Shown here: one piece after another, positions 1-10,503 of the stretch
How the letters are laid out: every line of letters starts with the position of its first letter
How positions within the stretch are numbered: position 1 is the first letter of the stretch
Source: Pseudogymnoascus destructans
Lineage: Eukaryota; Ascomycota; Leotiomycetes; Thelebolales; Thelebolaceae
DNA: 64,000 nucleotides
Assembly: GCF_001641265.1 (NCBI RefSeq)
Contig: NW_020167532.1
Coordinates: 496,001-560,000 of the forward strand
Direction: 5' to 3'
Notes under the pieces: generated by a model
Databases searched by the model: none
Seen by the model: only the letters and a program-made list of their open reading frames with translations
Told to the model about the DNA's origin: nothing
Made by a program: the position numbers and the translations under genes

Positions 1-137
1 AGCGGGGGTAGGGCCATTGTTGAGATGTCAGGCTAGCAGGGGGAGTGGATTGTGATGGCCATGGGCAGGCAAGCAAGTCAGCTGGTTGTGTGGGAGGAGA
101 GGGAAAGGAAGGAGGGAAAGGAGGGGAAGGAGGGGAA

Positions 138-345
138 GTATGTCTATGTCCATGTATGTCTATGTCCATGTATGTCTTGTCCATGTATGTCTATGTCCAT
201 GTATGTCTATGTCCATGTATGTCTATGTCCATGTCTATGTCCATGTCTATGTATGTCCATGTCTATATATGTCTATCTATGTCCATGTCTATATATGTCT
301 ATATATGTCCATGTCTATGTCTATATATGTCCATGTCGATATCTA
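138..345. repeat. Microsatellite of TATGTC/CATGTC hexamer-like units
   Basis: About 200 bp of imperfect copies of short units of the form TATGTCCATG and TATGTCTATG. Frames across it give artificial Met-Ser-Met-Tyr-Val peptides. It drifts toward TATATGTC in its last third, as expected for replication-slippage DNA. Confidence 0.9.
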
Positions 346-715
346 TTCTATGTAGGTGATGTGCGACAACCCCTTGCGGACGTCAATGTACTCTCCCGCG
401 GGATGGGTGGTGTAATGGTCGATGTAATGACCGAGGGAACGGAGATCTACTCGTACTTTGGATTAATATCTGTATGTACGAGTTTGTAGTGGAGTAGTCC
501 AATAAAACCCCGAGTAATGTCATGGATAGATTATTATTTCTCGCAACTTTTGAAAACAGCGTCGAGGTGGAACTACGTACATGGGTCCCCTGTTAACAAT
601 TCTCGACCCAAGGTACGACACGATACTGTTGTGCAGCTCGCGTGGGGAAGTTGGTGGTGGTGTCTCAGTTTCAGTCTTAGGTAGGGTACAGTAGTGGTAC
701 TCGAGTGTTGCAGGT

Positions 716-1000
716 GGTAGGGTAGGGTGTTTAGTAGTGTTTAGTAGTAACTTAGTGTTGAGTAGTGTTGAGTAGTGTTGAGTAGTGTAGTAACTTAGTG
801 TTGAGTAGTGTTTAGTAGTGTTGAGTAGTGTAGTAACTTAGTGTTTAGTGGTTGGTAGTGTTGAGTAGTGCTCAGTAGTGTTCAGTAGTGTAGTAACTTA
901 GTGTTTAGTAATGTTTAGTAGTGTTGAGTAGTGTAGTAACTTAGTGTTTAGTAATGTTTAGTAGTGTTCAGTAGTGTAGTAGTGTTTAGTGTTTAGTAGC
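716..1000. repeat. Degenerate tandem array of GTTTAGTA / GTTGAGTA units
   Basis: About 280 bp built from variants of GTGTTTAGTA and GTGTTGAGTA, with a longer-range period marked by the recurring block GTAGTAACTTAGTG (four visible copies). This looks like a short-unit satellite with a higher-order repeat, not coding. Confidence 0.85.
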
Positions 1001-1114
1001 CTCGCTCGGTACGCACTTCTACTGGTCCGGAGTACTCTGCCGCTACGGTACATTGGCCGTCGCCTCGCCCGCTAGTCGCCCGCTAGGCTGGATCCACAAC
1101 CACGTTATGGGTAT

Positions 1115-1204
1115 GGATATGGGTTGGATATGGGTTGGATATGGGTTGGATATGGGTTGGATATGGGTTGGATAGGGTTGGGTATGGGTATGGGTATGGG
1201 TATT
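1115..1204. repeat. 11-bp tandem repeat (GGATATGGGTT) decaying to GGGTAT
   Basis: Five or more copies of GGATATGGGTT, followed by a short GGGTAT hexamer run. It is G-rich on the plus strand but does not match the usual fungal telomere unit TTAGGG. Confidence 0.9.
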
Positions 1205-1261
1205 TATGATCTTGTATGCGTATTGTTTGGTATTATGGGATGGCACTTTCCTACCTACCCT

Positions 1262-1445
1262 TACCTTCCCTTTTCTCACTCCCTCCCCACTCCCTCCCCT
1301 CCCCCCTCCCCCCTCCCCCCTCCCCCTCCTCCCCCCTCCCCCCTCCTCCTCCCCTCCTCCCCCCCTCCCCTCTCTCCTCCCCCTCCCACCCCTCCCACCC
1401 CTCCTCCCCCTCCTCCCCCTCCTCCCCCCCTCCCCCCCTCCTCCT
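1262..1445. repeat. Polypyrimidine tract (CCCTCC-rich)
   Basis: About 180 bases of almost pure C and T on the plus strand, made of CCCTCC/CTCCTCC units. Strong strand asymmetry of this kind can form triplex DNA or a G-quadruplex on the other strand. No coding signal; frames are poly-Pro/Ser. Confidence 0.85.
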
Positions 1446-2292
1446 TCACTACCATACTCGATCGACTATCCCCATCGAACTAAACTACCGATCGGCTATC
1501 CCCATCAAACTAAACTACCGCCCTTAACAACAACAACCCCATCTCACGCCTCACATCCTCAACCATCTCTCCGACCCCACCTCCCCCCCTCGTTTCTTCT
1601 TCTTCCACCATCGTTCCCACCTTGCTCTATCTTACCTGCATCGCCTGCATCAAACTCCTTCACCACCCTCACCACCCTCACCCTCGCCCTCACCGACATC
1701 CCTACTCCCTCGCTCTATAAAACTCTCCTCTGCCTATTGCCGCTCCTAGAAACCACCACCCCCATCAAACTACCAATATCTCCCATCTCCACGTTATCTT
1801 GCCTCGTCTCCATCGAGAGAGTGTCGAACAAAGTTGAGAGGTGACAAGAACCAGCCCTCCCTGACAATATTTGTCCCACCCCACTCAGCCGCACACCCAC
1901 CTCTGCCGGTCAAGACATCCTCCTCCATCAGCCAACCCTTCCGCACTCGTCGAATCCACTTATAAGGACCACCGCCCGCCCCCCCAAATCCCTCCCGACC
2001 AGTTTGTCCATCTACCCGCACCAACAGCTTTGTCATATTTGCGCCTTCCTAACTCTAATATATATCACCTTGCTCATTATCCCACTCCACGGATATTCAG
2101 AAGAGACGCGGGATTCACTCCAACTACCGGCTCTCACCTGGTCACTACTACTCACTAGTCTACCTGCTGGCTTCTCGGAGTATATATAGTAACCGCCATA
2201 CGCCACGGACCTGAACGTGCCTACACTTACCACCGCGATCCGATTAAAGGAATCCTCTCCAAAACAGACTGGCCTGGCCTACTCCTCCCAGC

Positions 2293-3273
2293 ATGACGTC
2301 CCACCGACGCGGGCCCTGGTCTCAAGCCGAAGACGGCTACCTCACCCAACTCGTGCACACCCAAGGTCCCCTCAACTGGGTCCGCATCGCCTCCCTCATC
2401 AACTCCCGATCCCCCAAACAGTGCCGCGAGCGCTACCACCAAAACCTCAAGCCCACCCTGAACCACGAGCCGATCAGCCCCGACGAGGGCCTCCTCATCG
2501 AGCGCCTCGTCTCCGAGATCGGGAAGCGCTGGGCCGAGATCGCGAGGCGGCTGCACGGCCGCAGCGATAACGCCGTCAAGAACTGGTGGAATGGGAGTAT
2601 GAATCGCAGGCGCCGCTTGGTGGTGAGGAGGGGGACGTCGTCGCGTGCGCAGGAGGACTATGAGGAGTCGCAGGAGATGGAGTCGTACTCGCGCCACTCG
2701 GGTCATCATCACCAGCCACTAACTATCACCTCGCCTTACTCCCCGGGACGGAGGCACATCGATCAGTCCCTCCCTTCTCCGGTGGTCTCTGAATCCTCGC
2801 GCGCGGAATCAGTCAGCAACCCGCCTTCCCTCGTCTCGGACTCCGGATCTCGCCACTCTACTTCTCCCCGTGGCCAGCCATCTCCTATCATCTCTCTCCC
2901 CCCGCCAGCGGGCCACTCCGCAGACGACAGGAGACAGAGTCTTCCTATTCTGCATTTCCCATCTAGCAGCTACAACTCGCAATCAGACGCCCAGAATCAC
3001 TCTTTCTCGTCACGCTACGCTCAGGGGATGAAATTCGCACCGCGGCCAAACCACCCGCCGCCGTATGCGCCGCCAACGAGCAGGTGGTATGATAGTGCGC
3101 CGCCACAGCAGTCTAAGTACAGGCCGAGTTACTCGGATGCGCAGCCGCGTATGCTGCAGGAGCGGGCGGTGGCGTCGGTGCAGCTGCCACCAATACAGTC
3201 ACTATCGAGGCTCTCAGTGAGGACGCCTGAGAGTCCTGCGAACCGTATGAATATTGCCTCAGTACTTGGTTAG
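2293..3273 (+). CDS. flbD: Myb-type developmental regulator FlbD
   Basis: Intronless frame of 326 residues. Two tandem Myb/SANT repeats fill the first ~106 residues: the first begins at RRGPWSQAEDGYL and includes NWVRIASLI and RSPKQCRERYHQNL; the second includes GKRWAEIARRL and ends with SDNAVKNWWNGSMNRR. This two-repeat head with RSPKQCRERYHQNLKP is the signature of Aspergillus FlbD, which helps switch on asexual development, and the length is close to that family. The rest is Ser/Pro-rich and low in complexity, with a conserved-looking tail ending in RMNIASVLG. FlbD acts in the nucleus. The start is the first Met directly before the Myb repeat. The long repeat-laden upstream region would suit a heavily regulated gene, but that is inference. 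Confidence 0.93.
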   Translation: MTSHRRGPWSQAEDGYLTQLVHTQGPLNWVRIASLINSRSPKQCRERYHQNLKPTLNHEPISPDEGLLIERLVSEIGKRWAEIARRLHGRSDNAVKNWWNGSMNRRRRLVVRRGTSSRAQEDYEESQEMESYSRHSGHHHQPLTITSPYSPGRRHIDQSLPSPVVSESSRAESVSNPPSLVSDSGSRHSTSPRGQPSPIISLPPPAGHSADDRRQSLPILHFPSSSYNSQSDAQNHSFSSRYAQGMKFAPRPNHPPPYAPPTSRWYDSAPPQQSKYRPSYSDAQPRMLQERAVASVQLPPIQSLSRLSVRTPESPANRMNIASVLG

Positions 3274-4542
3274 GAAATATACGTCATCAGTCAGTTGGGA
3301 ATTGGGAGTTTGCAGAAGGCTGCTTTTAGGCGCTATTCATTTATCCCTGGCGGAGAAGGGAGATATCATCTGCATTTACGTGGGAAGGGAGTATAGAAGG
3401 GCATCTAGGATGGGATGGATGGGATGGATGGGTATATTTTGTGCCGTATTTACTGGATCTCGGGATCCAAGACGCACGCCAACCTTGATACTAAGTGCGG
3501 CGTGACGGCGTTGTTTATTTTTTGGTGGTTGGACTTTTTATGATGGATGGATAGATACCCAGGGATTACTTTTTTGGATTTGCGGATTATTAGGGGATGA
3601 GATGTTGAATTAACGTGTTAACGTCTATTATATAATGAATTAATTTATGTCTGTTTGAAGAAAAATAATCTTCTGTCTCCAGCTCTTCTGTCTGTCTGTC
3701 TGTCCGTCTACATGGATGTGGATTATCCATCACCCTGGTTTTGAGAACGATAGGTGCCTAACATGTTTCTCCCCTGTCGCTTTCAGCACAACAGGGAAAC
3801 GAAACATGTGAACCTACTCAACCAACAGTTTCCTACATCACGGATATCCCCATCTCAGTAAGACAACAATATTGCTCCCTGCACAGAGAGCGGCTATTTC
3901 CGACACACGGGACAAAACAAAATCTAATTAAAACCACCATGCTTTCTTTTACCTACGGAAGATGAGGGGTACTGAGACACCCAGAAAATCACATTCTCCA
4001 TCTCCATCTCCATCTCCATCTCCATCCATCTCCATCTCCATCTCCGTGACGGCCAACACCACCACCCACCGCCCATCCATTCCAAACGTTCCCAAAACAG
4101 ACAAATCCCACACACCCACGCACACCACACGCACAACCCGAAATCGGGGAATCCAACCGCTCCCTCCCACCATGTGACAAGGCGCCCATTCGTGCCTCCA
4201 GGGTTACACGACCGGTATGGGACAGGCAACCCACGCGCTAGGGAGGGCGGTAGGCTACAGGCTGACACGGGATGGGGATAACCTTTTAACGCTTTGTGTC
4301 CGGGTTGGTGGGAAGGGGGGTGCGGTGAGTGGTTGTTGTTACATCAGGTGTTGTATTGTATTGTATATACATGATGATTTGGCCAGCGATGATAGTTCAC
4401 CCGGCGCGGGCTGTTGGATCCAATGCAGCCGCGCCCACACCAATTGTGATAGACACATGAGCCTAGAGCGAACATTCACGTTCACCACCTCACCGGCCCA
4501 ACACCCGCCTCATCAACTAACCTCCAACCAACCTCCCTCCCC
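3274..4542. other. Intergenic, with a CATCTC microsatellite
   Basis: Convergent 3' ends of flbD (plus) and the ureidoglycolate lyase gene (minus). It contains a short GGGATGGATG run (3411-3430) and a (CATCTC)n hexamer run at about 3998-4046. Several small frames on both strands are products of the hexamer and are not supported as genes. Confidence 0.6.
3998..4046. repeat. (CATCTC)n hexamer microsatellite
   Basis: About eight CATCTC units with one interruption. It lies in the intergenic region downstream of flbD. Confidence 0.9.
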
Positions 4543-5267
4543 TCACAACCTACTCCCCCCCACCCCCGGCACCGCAACCCCAATCACCGCTCCCTCCCCC
4601 CCCTCCCCATTCCAAACAACCTCCTGACAATCCTCCTCCCCCACCGCATTCACAAACTGCGCAACCACAAACCCCACCATCTCCCCCAGCACCACCATCG
4701 GCGCATGCCACGTCCCCGGCGCATACGTAACCCCCTGATCCCCCCTCGCGCTGAACGCTTCCATCTTACTCAGATCCGGTAAGTTCTTCCCCGGTAGCCG
4801 GGCCGCGGGGTCAGCGGCAAGTAGACCGCCGGAGCTGGGGGGGAGGGAAGGCGCGACGATGACGAGGTAGCGGACATCGGCTGAGGAGGCGGAGAGGCCT
4901 AGTGGGACGAACGTCTGGGTGGTGAAGGGATGGCGTTCTAGGATCTCAACTGGAAAAGTCGGTAGCCCGCCACTGGCGCTGGTTGGGGCGGCGAGGGCCC
5001 GGGGCGCGCAGACGAACATGCTGATTGTGGCCCGGGAGGGGCGGCGGCTGGGGGCGGAGGCGTAGAGGTCGGTGAGGGGTGTTATGTCGGGGTATTTGAG
5101 GGCGGTGCCTTGGTTTGCGGATATGGCGTCGGGGGGGGGGGGGCGGAGGAGGGGATGATGTTGGGGTGGGGGTTGGAGAGGACGGAGCCGTAGGGGGTGA
5201 AGGTGGATTGGGTGAGGGGGGTGAGGGTGAGGAGGAGGGGGGAAGGGGGGGGGATGTTGTGAGGCAT
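4543..5267 (-). CDS. Ureidoglycolate lyase, frame broken at a G/C run
   Basis: Ureidoglycolate lyase splits ureidoglycolate to glyoxylate and urea, the last step of allantoin (purine) breakdown. Two frames together give the whole protein. The N-terminal frame starts at 5267 (MPHN) and contains TPYGSVLSNPHPN. The rest, from ANQGTALKYPDITPL onward, is in another frame and carries FPVEILERHPFTTQTFVPLG and GVTYAPGTWHAPMVVLG, then FVNAVGEEDCQ, all typical of the family. The switch falls exactly in a run of 13 C on the coding strand (plus 5131-5143). The span is 725 nt; one added base gives 726 nt and 241 codons, the usual family size. A sequencing or assembly length error is therefore the simplest reading, although a true frameshift mutation is possible. 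Two HGATAR motifs (5403-5408, 5645-5650) lie upstream, as expected for AreA nitrogen control, but such short sites occur by chance. Confidence 0.82.
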
Positions 5268-6768
5268 GTTGAGGGTTGAAGTTTGGTTTTTGCGTGTGGT
5301 GGTGGTTTTTTTTTTCTTCTGGGTTTTCTTTGAGTGATGATGGAGGGCAGGGAGTGTACAGATTGTAGGGACTGTACGCTCCCCGAACGATGGAGACAAG
5401 AGTGATAACCTTGTCAACGGCGAAAGGCGAAGTCCGGAGTCCACTGCCCGAAGCTTGCGTATGCTCACTAGCCCTGGTGTCACGAGTTTTCGCCAAGAAA
5501 AGGGGACTGACTACCTACATTAGTGATATGGATGTAGGATGGGGAGATGGAAGCCACTTTTTTTGGTGTCCTTGCAGGGTAGCATGGAAGAAACAGCTTT
5601 GCTCGAGAAAAACAATATGGGATGGTCCATCTTTGTCATGTTGTAGATAACGTGAGGGTGTAATTGGGGTCGTGACGTGGGGGGAGGGGTAGATGCGGAA
5701 TGCGGGGTGAGAATGCACGGACCAGTTGGAGCATCAGATCGATCAAGAGCAAAGAGCCAAGATTATACAGGAACAGTGTTTTAGCTTCACCGAAAATGGT
5801 CCAGTTCGCAATGATACTCGAACTCTACTTGATGAAATATTCGATGCAGTTGCGGGGTCCCGCAGGCTAGAGAACGACTTTATCCTTCTGTTCCCATTTA
5901 TCCGACACCTCCATCATTATCACTGAACGAATATGCCGGAGCCTATTCGCATCCGGGCTATGGAGTCATGAACTTTGTTGTCAACGGAGGGCATATATGC
6001 GTCCTCGATTCGAGATATTGTCCACGTCTTATAATGAATAGACGATCAAGTGAGGCCTCGCGTACGCAAGGGGCGGCAGTTTTAAAACTTAATATCAGAA
6101 TAGATTAAGGGCAATCCCAGAGTAGCAATTGGCAGACTAAGGGAATATGTTGCAATATAGGCTGCTAGCTGATCCAAAGACTGATGGGGTTGACCTCAGG
6201 CGATCGTTACAAACGAACGTTGGAAAAAAAAACACAGCCAGCAATTGGCGATGAGCCCCCTTGGTGAAGAACGTCGTTCTAAGCCAAGAGAATTAATATA
6301 GAATGATCGGCGGTTGCAATGCATCCCCAGATTTGACCTACTATAACCTACTCTAAATATGAGACGGATTACCCCGCGACGCCATCATTTGTGGGGTAAG
6401 GATAGTAGCCAAGATGTGGAAAGAGAATAAGGAAGTCGAAAACATCGAAATAGTGTGTTGTCACGTGGGATAATCGCGGAAAAATCGGAAGATGCCATAG
6501 TAGGTGCAACGTTAGACGTCAGTCATCATATTCGTATATTAAAAGCAACATTCGTCAGCGAAATTTGGCATTCGTAGCCTCTCATATCTGGTTCATTCCC
6601 TCTTGTCAAGCTGCTTGGATATCGTCTCTGCCTGCATCATCCTCAGACCCTCTCCACCCACCCTATCAAGCTCCTTGGGATTTCATATCAACCGCGCCAT
6701 CCTCATCCTCCCTCCATCCCGGGTATATTTTGTACGGTACTTCCACATCTCTCCTTCTCCACATCCGA
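5268..6768. other. Intergenic, no gene recognised
   Basis: Upstream side of the ureidoglycolate lyase gene and downstream side of the coiled-coil gene at 6769. The largest frame (66 codons at 5726-5926, plus) resembles nothing I know. Base composition is mixed and becomes AT-rich after 6000. No repeat or RNA gene was seen. Confidence 0.5.
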
Positions 6769-8133
6769 TCAAGCATACTCCAGGTCATTCTCATCGTCCT
6801 CTGGCAATAGCCATGCCGTTCTTCTCGTGGCCGCCCTGGCTGCGGCAGCTGCCGTCTCGAGGTCAATCGCACTGACTTTGTTCTTCAGTTTTCTTGGTGA
6901 TTTCTCAATATCAATGGCACTGGCTTTGTGCTTTAGTTTCCTTGGTGATTTTTCGAAGTCAAACACACTGGCTTTGTGTTTCAGTTTCTTTGGCGATTTC
7001 AGCTTTGGTGGCCCAGAAGGGGCGCTTCGAGCAGCGTCACCACCCATGAATGCCAGGTTAACGTTCGAGCTACGGCCAAAGTGTCCCCAGAGGCTCCGGG
7101 TGCTGCGGATTGCATTTGGATGGAGGTTGAAATCACCCGTACACATCTGATCCTCATAGTTGTGTGGCACGATGCCTTCGTTCTTTTTCTTTTTCGGCGA
7201 AGACTTCTCGGGTGACTTCTTCGGCGACTTGTCGGGGAACTCCTCAGAGGTTTTCTTGGGTGACTGACCACCGTGGAAAAGGCGAAGTGCGCTCTTCTTT
7301 CCGGCATGGGTTAGTTTTCCCAGCATCGTCCTTTTCCCTTTTCCCTTTGCAGGTTCTTCAACTTCTTCGGGTTGTGGCCTTGGTGGGGACACGGAACCAA
7401 ATCCCATGGATAGAGAGTTTGCACGGTAGCGTGGCATGAATGACTTGGTTAGTGCAGCATCTTTCTTCTCTGCAAAGTTGGGCACCAGAATGTTGAAGCC
7501 TGTTAGAGTATTGTCAGTTTCAAGGTTCCAAAATTCTATTGATGAGAACCCCGGCTTTGTTCACTCACCTGGTCTTAGACGTCTCGGAACATACTCGCCG
7601 TCCGGTTTGTCCGCTTGTCCCTTGTCTTCCGCTTTCTTGACCTCGGCCTTCTTTCTATTTCTGCGTAGAACACTCTGCGATCTCGCCATAGCCACCAGCT
7701 CCATACCCCGTGGCGTTTTAGCCAGTATAACCTCCAACTTCTTAAGTTCGGTTTTATACCTACTCTCCTCTTCCTTCCACTCCAGCGTCTTGTGCCAAAG
7801 CTCCATGGCCGTCTCCTCTTTCTCCTTCTTTGCCTCCCCAAGCTCCTTTATCTTTGTCTGGAGTTCAAGTAGATTGATATTATAACCCTCGAGCACCTGC
7901 ATGATACACGAATTGTACTCTGCTGGGACAGGCTCACGGGTTCCATTCGTCATCATGATCACTTTAAGTGTTTCGGCGAGCTGGTCTGCGGTTGGGTTGT
8001 ACACGGTGTGGTCAAGCTCTCTCATGTGGGGGCTTAGTCCACGTTCAGAATGCCAGGACGAGGAGGGTGTGTTTGTGTGGCCTGCGTCCAGGAATGGTGA
8101 ACCCCAGGGGGGAAATTGGAAATGCCCGACCAT
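6769..8133 (-). CDS. Lysine-rich coiled-coil protein, unknown function
   Basis: Two exons: 7569-8133 and 6769-7499. The 69-bp intron (7500-7568) has donor GTGAGT and acceptor AACAG and joins the frames cleanly, giving 431 residues. Residues ~85-150 are charged heptad-like sequence (LLELQTKIKELGEAKKEKEE and on), likely coiled coil. The C-terminal half is Lys/Ser/Pro rich, with KSPKK motifs and three near-identical 16-residue repeats of the form SPRKLKHKASAIDIEK, about 6866-7009. The basic SPKK-like motifs are reminiscent of DNA- or chromatin-binding tails, but no known domain is visible. No function is proposed. The first Met in frame was taken as the start. Confidence 0.75.
6866..7009 (-). 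repeat. Three 48-bp in-frame coding repeats
   Basis: Three tandem copies of a 48-bp unit inside the coiled-coil gene, each encoding a variant of SPRKLKHKASAIDIEK. Copies differ at a few residues (K/R at position 3, H/N, A/V, F/I/L), so the array is old enough to have diverged while staying in frame. Confidence 0.85.
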
Positions 8134-9069
8134 TTTATGTTGATGTGAATGTTATTCGTGGTGTTATAGTGTTCATAGAGTGGTGGTGTGTGTTGTTTTG
8201 CAACTTTTGGAGGTTGTTGTGGATGAGGTTGTGGGTGTTGTGAGTATTCACCCCCAGTTAACTGGGTTGCTGGACACCCCATATTGTAGTGAGCAATTAC
8301 ACGCATACTTAGCAGACTAATCCGGGATGGTTTTCAAGAAGCTCAACTTTTATATTTAACGTAGTTTTACACCATTACATTTTAACAATTTTAAGGTCCG
8401 CGCTATATCTTAAGCTCCCCTGGGTTGCTCCTTTGCTCCTTCCTCTTGAGGATTTCTAGACTCTCATAGGGGTTGCTCCTTCCCATCGAGGATTTCCAGA
8501 CTCCCATGGGTTGCTCCTTCCCACCGAGGATTCCCAGAAGTACGCTCAAAGACAACTCCGAGCCCGAAAGAAGCTATATAGTTTTCACTCAATTCAGAGT
8601 CCCTCGAGAGCACAGTACACGAGGTAGAATACCAGGGCCAGGGCAGTGTCCCACTCTATTTACTTTCTGTGTACACAGCATCCGATTTTGGATACTACAG
8701 TTAAGCACATTTCATGGAGATTTAATCAACACAGTCTTCTATCCTGAAGCTTATCATCGTCCCAAGTTGTTGCTATTGTATGTAACACAGAACAATGTCA
8801 GTATCACGGTCTATATCATGGTCTATATCATGGTATATATCGCACCCTATTAAACTACACTTGTATATTTCTATAGTAACATAACTCCTTCAAGATGCCA
8901 GGAGCAGCACATACACGATCAAATTTGAAATCAAGCATAATTCAATAGACTAGTGGTCAGAGTAGTGTTGTTTGTGCTATTGGGTATATATCAACTATCC
9001 ATCACCCATGCAGTGCCATGTGGCTATCATAAAAATACTCTCTCCTAGCACGCACTGCCTCTCAATGCT
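8134..9069. other. Intergenic with a short tandem repeat
   Basis: AT-rich spacer between the coiled-coil gene's 5' end and the 3' end of the NCBP3-like gene. It contains three diverged tandem copies at 8421-8540 (listed separately) and TATATCATGG repeats near 8811-8840. No gene is supported. Confidence 0.55.
8421..8540. repeat. Three diverged ~40-50 bp tandem copies
   Basis: Units share the pattern GGTTGCTCCTTCC then GAGGATTTCCAGACTC and start near 8421, 8469 and 8509. The copies differ by substitutions and small indels. Non-coding. Confidence 0.8.
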
Positions 9070-10503
9070 TCAACGGAATGTATCCTCCGCCCTCTGCCTC
9101 CTCCCACCCCGCCCCTCCAGCCTATCCGCAAACAACTCCTTCCCCGCATTCCCACCCGCCCTCCCCGGGAAGAGCTCCCTGTGCTCCTGCCCCGATGCCG
9201 CCATTCCCTTGATCGAAAACCCATCCTGCACAGGTTGCCTCGCCGTGCCCTTGATTTTGAAGCTCGGCTGGCCATCAGCATCAGATGCACCGGGCTTCGA
9301 TATCCTGGACATCAAGTCTGGTTTTGCTGGTAACCTGTCGCTGGCGCCATCCAGCATGGGAATTCGAAGCCTGTGTGCAAAGAGATCAGCTGTAGAATCC
9401 GCCGCATCATTTCCACCAGCCCTCGCGCCAGCTTTCTGAGGAAACAGCTCCAGTGGCTCAGATGCAGATGCCCTGAGTCTCTCCTTGATGAGCTGCGCCT
9501 TGCGACGATTCGCACCGCCATCGTTGGCACTTCGAGCACGGCCATCACGCCCGCCAGCAGGTCTCGCGTCGAGTATCAGATCCCCCTCATTATCACGCAT
9601 CGGAGACGCGCTGCGATTGCGCAGCCTTCCGTTGCTTCTTGAACTGATCTTCGCCGGGAACAGCTCCTTTCCAGCACCTGCAAACCGCACCCTTTGGCTC
9701 CGCTGGTTCCTGTAGCCAGAAGAAGTAGTTCCAGACTCCGATTCGGGTTCCCTTGAGCCTCGAGGTGGCGAAGGTTCATCATCGTACATGCTTGCATCAA
9801 AGTCATCACCGCGCCTCCGTGGCTCCCTGTCATCGTAATCTCTGCGTCTGTAGTGTTCGCGACGAGACCGGTTCCTTCCATCGCCCCTCCTGCCACGGTC
9901 ATCTCTTGGATGGCGCTCTTGGGGTTCATGTTCTGGGTTGAGGAGGTAAAATCGGCTTCGCTCCCGTGCGCCTGGTTGCTTCTTGTCACCTTCAACCGCC
10001 AGTCGGACCATCAAGCGCGCGTTGGGGAAATTGGGGAATGGCTTGGCTGGGAGCATGTCCAGTGTTGAATGAGCTGCCGGGAGCTGGTCTGTGACAACGA
10101 AAGCCTGGAGAGCGGCCGATGCGGCTTCGGATGATTGGTAGATTATATTTGCGGAGGTATCATCAATCCATTCAACCCTCTCGAGAGGCTGGCCAGTGGA
10201 GTACTCCGTCGCGAATGATTTGATATCCTTCGTGGTGAGGTCATCCAAGCCGCGCAGGTGTATTTTATGCGGGATAACAACCGCCAAATCTGAATCTGTC
10301 GGGTTGGTTGATATGGGCGCAGCGCTGAGGTCGGGGTGAAGTTCAATCTGGTTGAAATCATGGGGGTCCTGGCACATGTCAGCGTGTAATTCCATAGCTT
10401 GACATCAGTTGTTGGATGAGTATGGCTTTCATACTTGTTCTATGTCGAGGTTCGAGTAGTCCTGGCCGATATCCATGTCGATGTCCATGTCGCCGGTCGC
10501 CAT
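9070..10503 (-). CDS. NCBP3-like nuclear cap-binding protein
   Basis: Two exons, 10435-10503 and 9070-10368; the 66-bp intron has donor GTATGA, branch GCTGAC and acceptor CAG. The product is 455 residues starting MATGDMDIDMD. An apparent start at 10395 lies inside the intron and is rejected. Residues ~65-110 hold IHLRGLDDLTTKDIKSF followed by VEWIDDTSANIIY, matching the degenerate RNA-recognition motif of nuclear cap-binding protein subunit 3, whose hallmark is EWLDDTSCNVVW. NCBP3 binds capped RNA and links it to mRNA export and processing in animals; its role in fungi is less clear. The rest is Arg/Asp/Ser-rich and disordered, with repeated KELFP / LELFP / RELFP motifs (about five) spaced through the C-terminal half, which may be short linear binding motifs. 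Confidence 0.85.

Larger units (their letters stand above)
1..2292. other. Repeat-rich upstream region of flbD, no gene seen
   Basis: No supportable gene. It holds several microsatellite blocks (listed separately), a pyrimidine-rich stretch and AT-rich sequence. The open frames here encode only repeat-derived peptides (Met-Ser-Val-Tyr runs, Pro-Ser runs). The last few hundred bases are probably the flbD promoter and 5' leader. A TATATATAG run lies at about 2182-2190, roughly 100 bp before the flbD start codon, but nothing else marks a transcription start. Confidence 0.6.

Noticed and set aside
45..489. Overlapping frames of Met-Ser-Val-Tyr-Cys repeats
   Set aside because: They arise from the TATGTC microsatellite in every frame and have no non-repeat core.
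1115..1204. Telomere-like GGGTTGGATAT repeat
   Set aside because: The unit is 11 bp and does not match TTAGGG; the array is internal and decays into another repeat.
1206..1844. 212-codon Pro/Ser-rich frame
   Set aside because: It tracks the pyrimidine repeat, then continues in sequence with no recognisable domain; there is no splice or start context.
8421..8540. Possible CRISPR-like spaced repeats
   Set aside because: Repeats are tandem, diverged and without unique spacers, and the genome is eukaryotic.
10393..10395. NCBP3-like start at MELHADMCQ
   Set aside because: This Met lies inside a well-formed 66-bp intron; the spliced upstream exon gives a better start.
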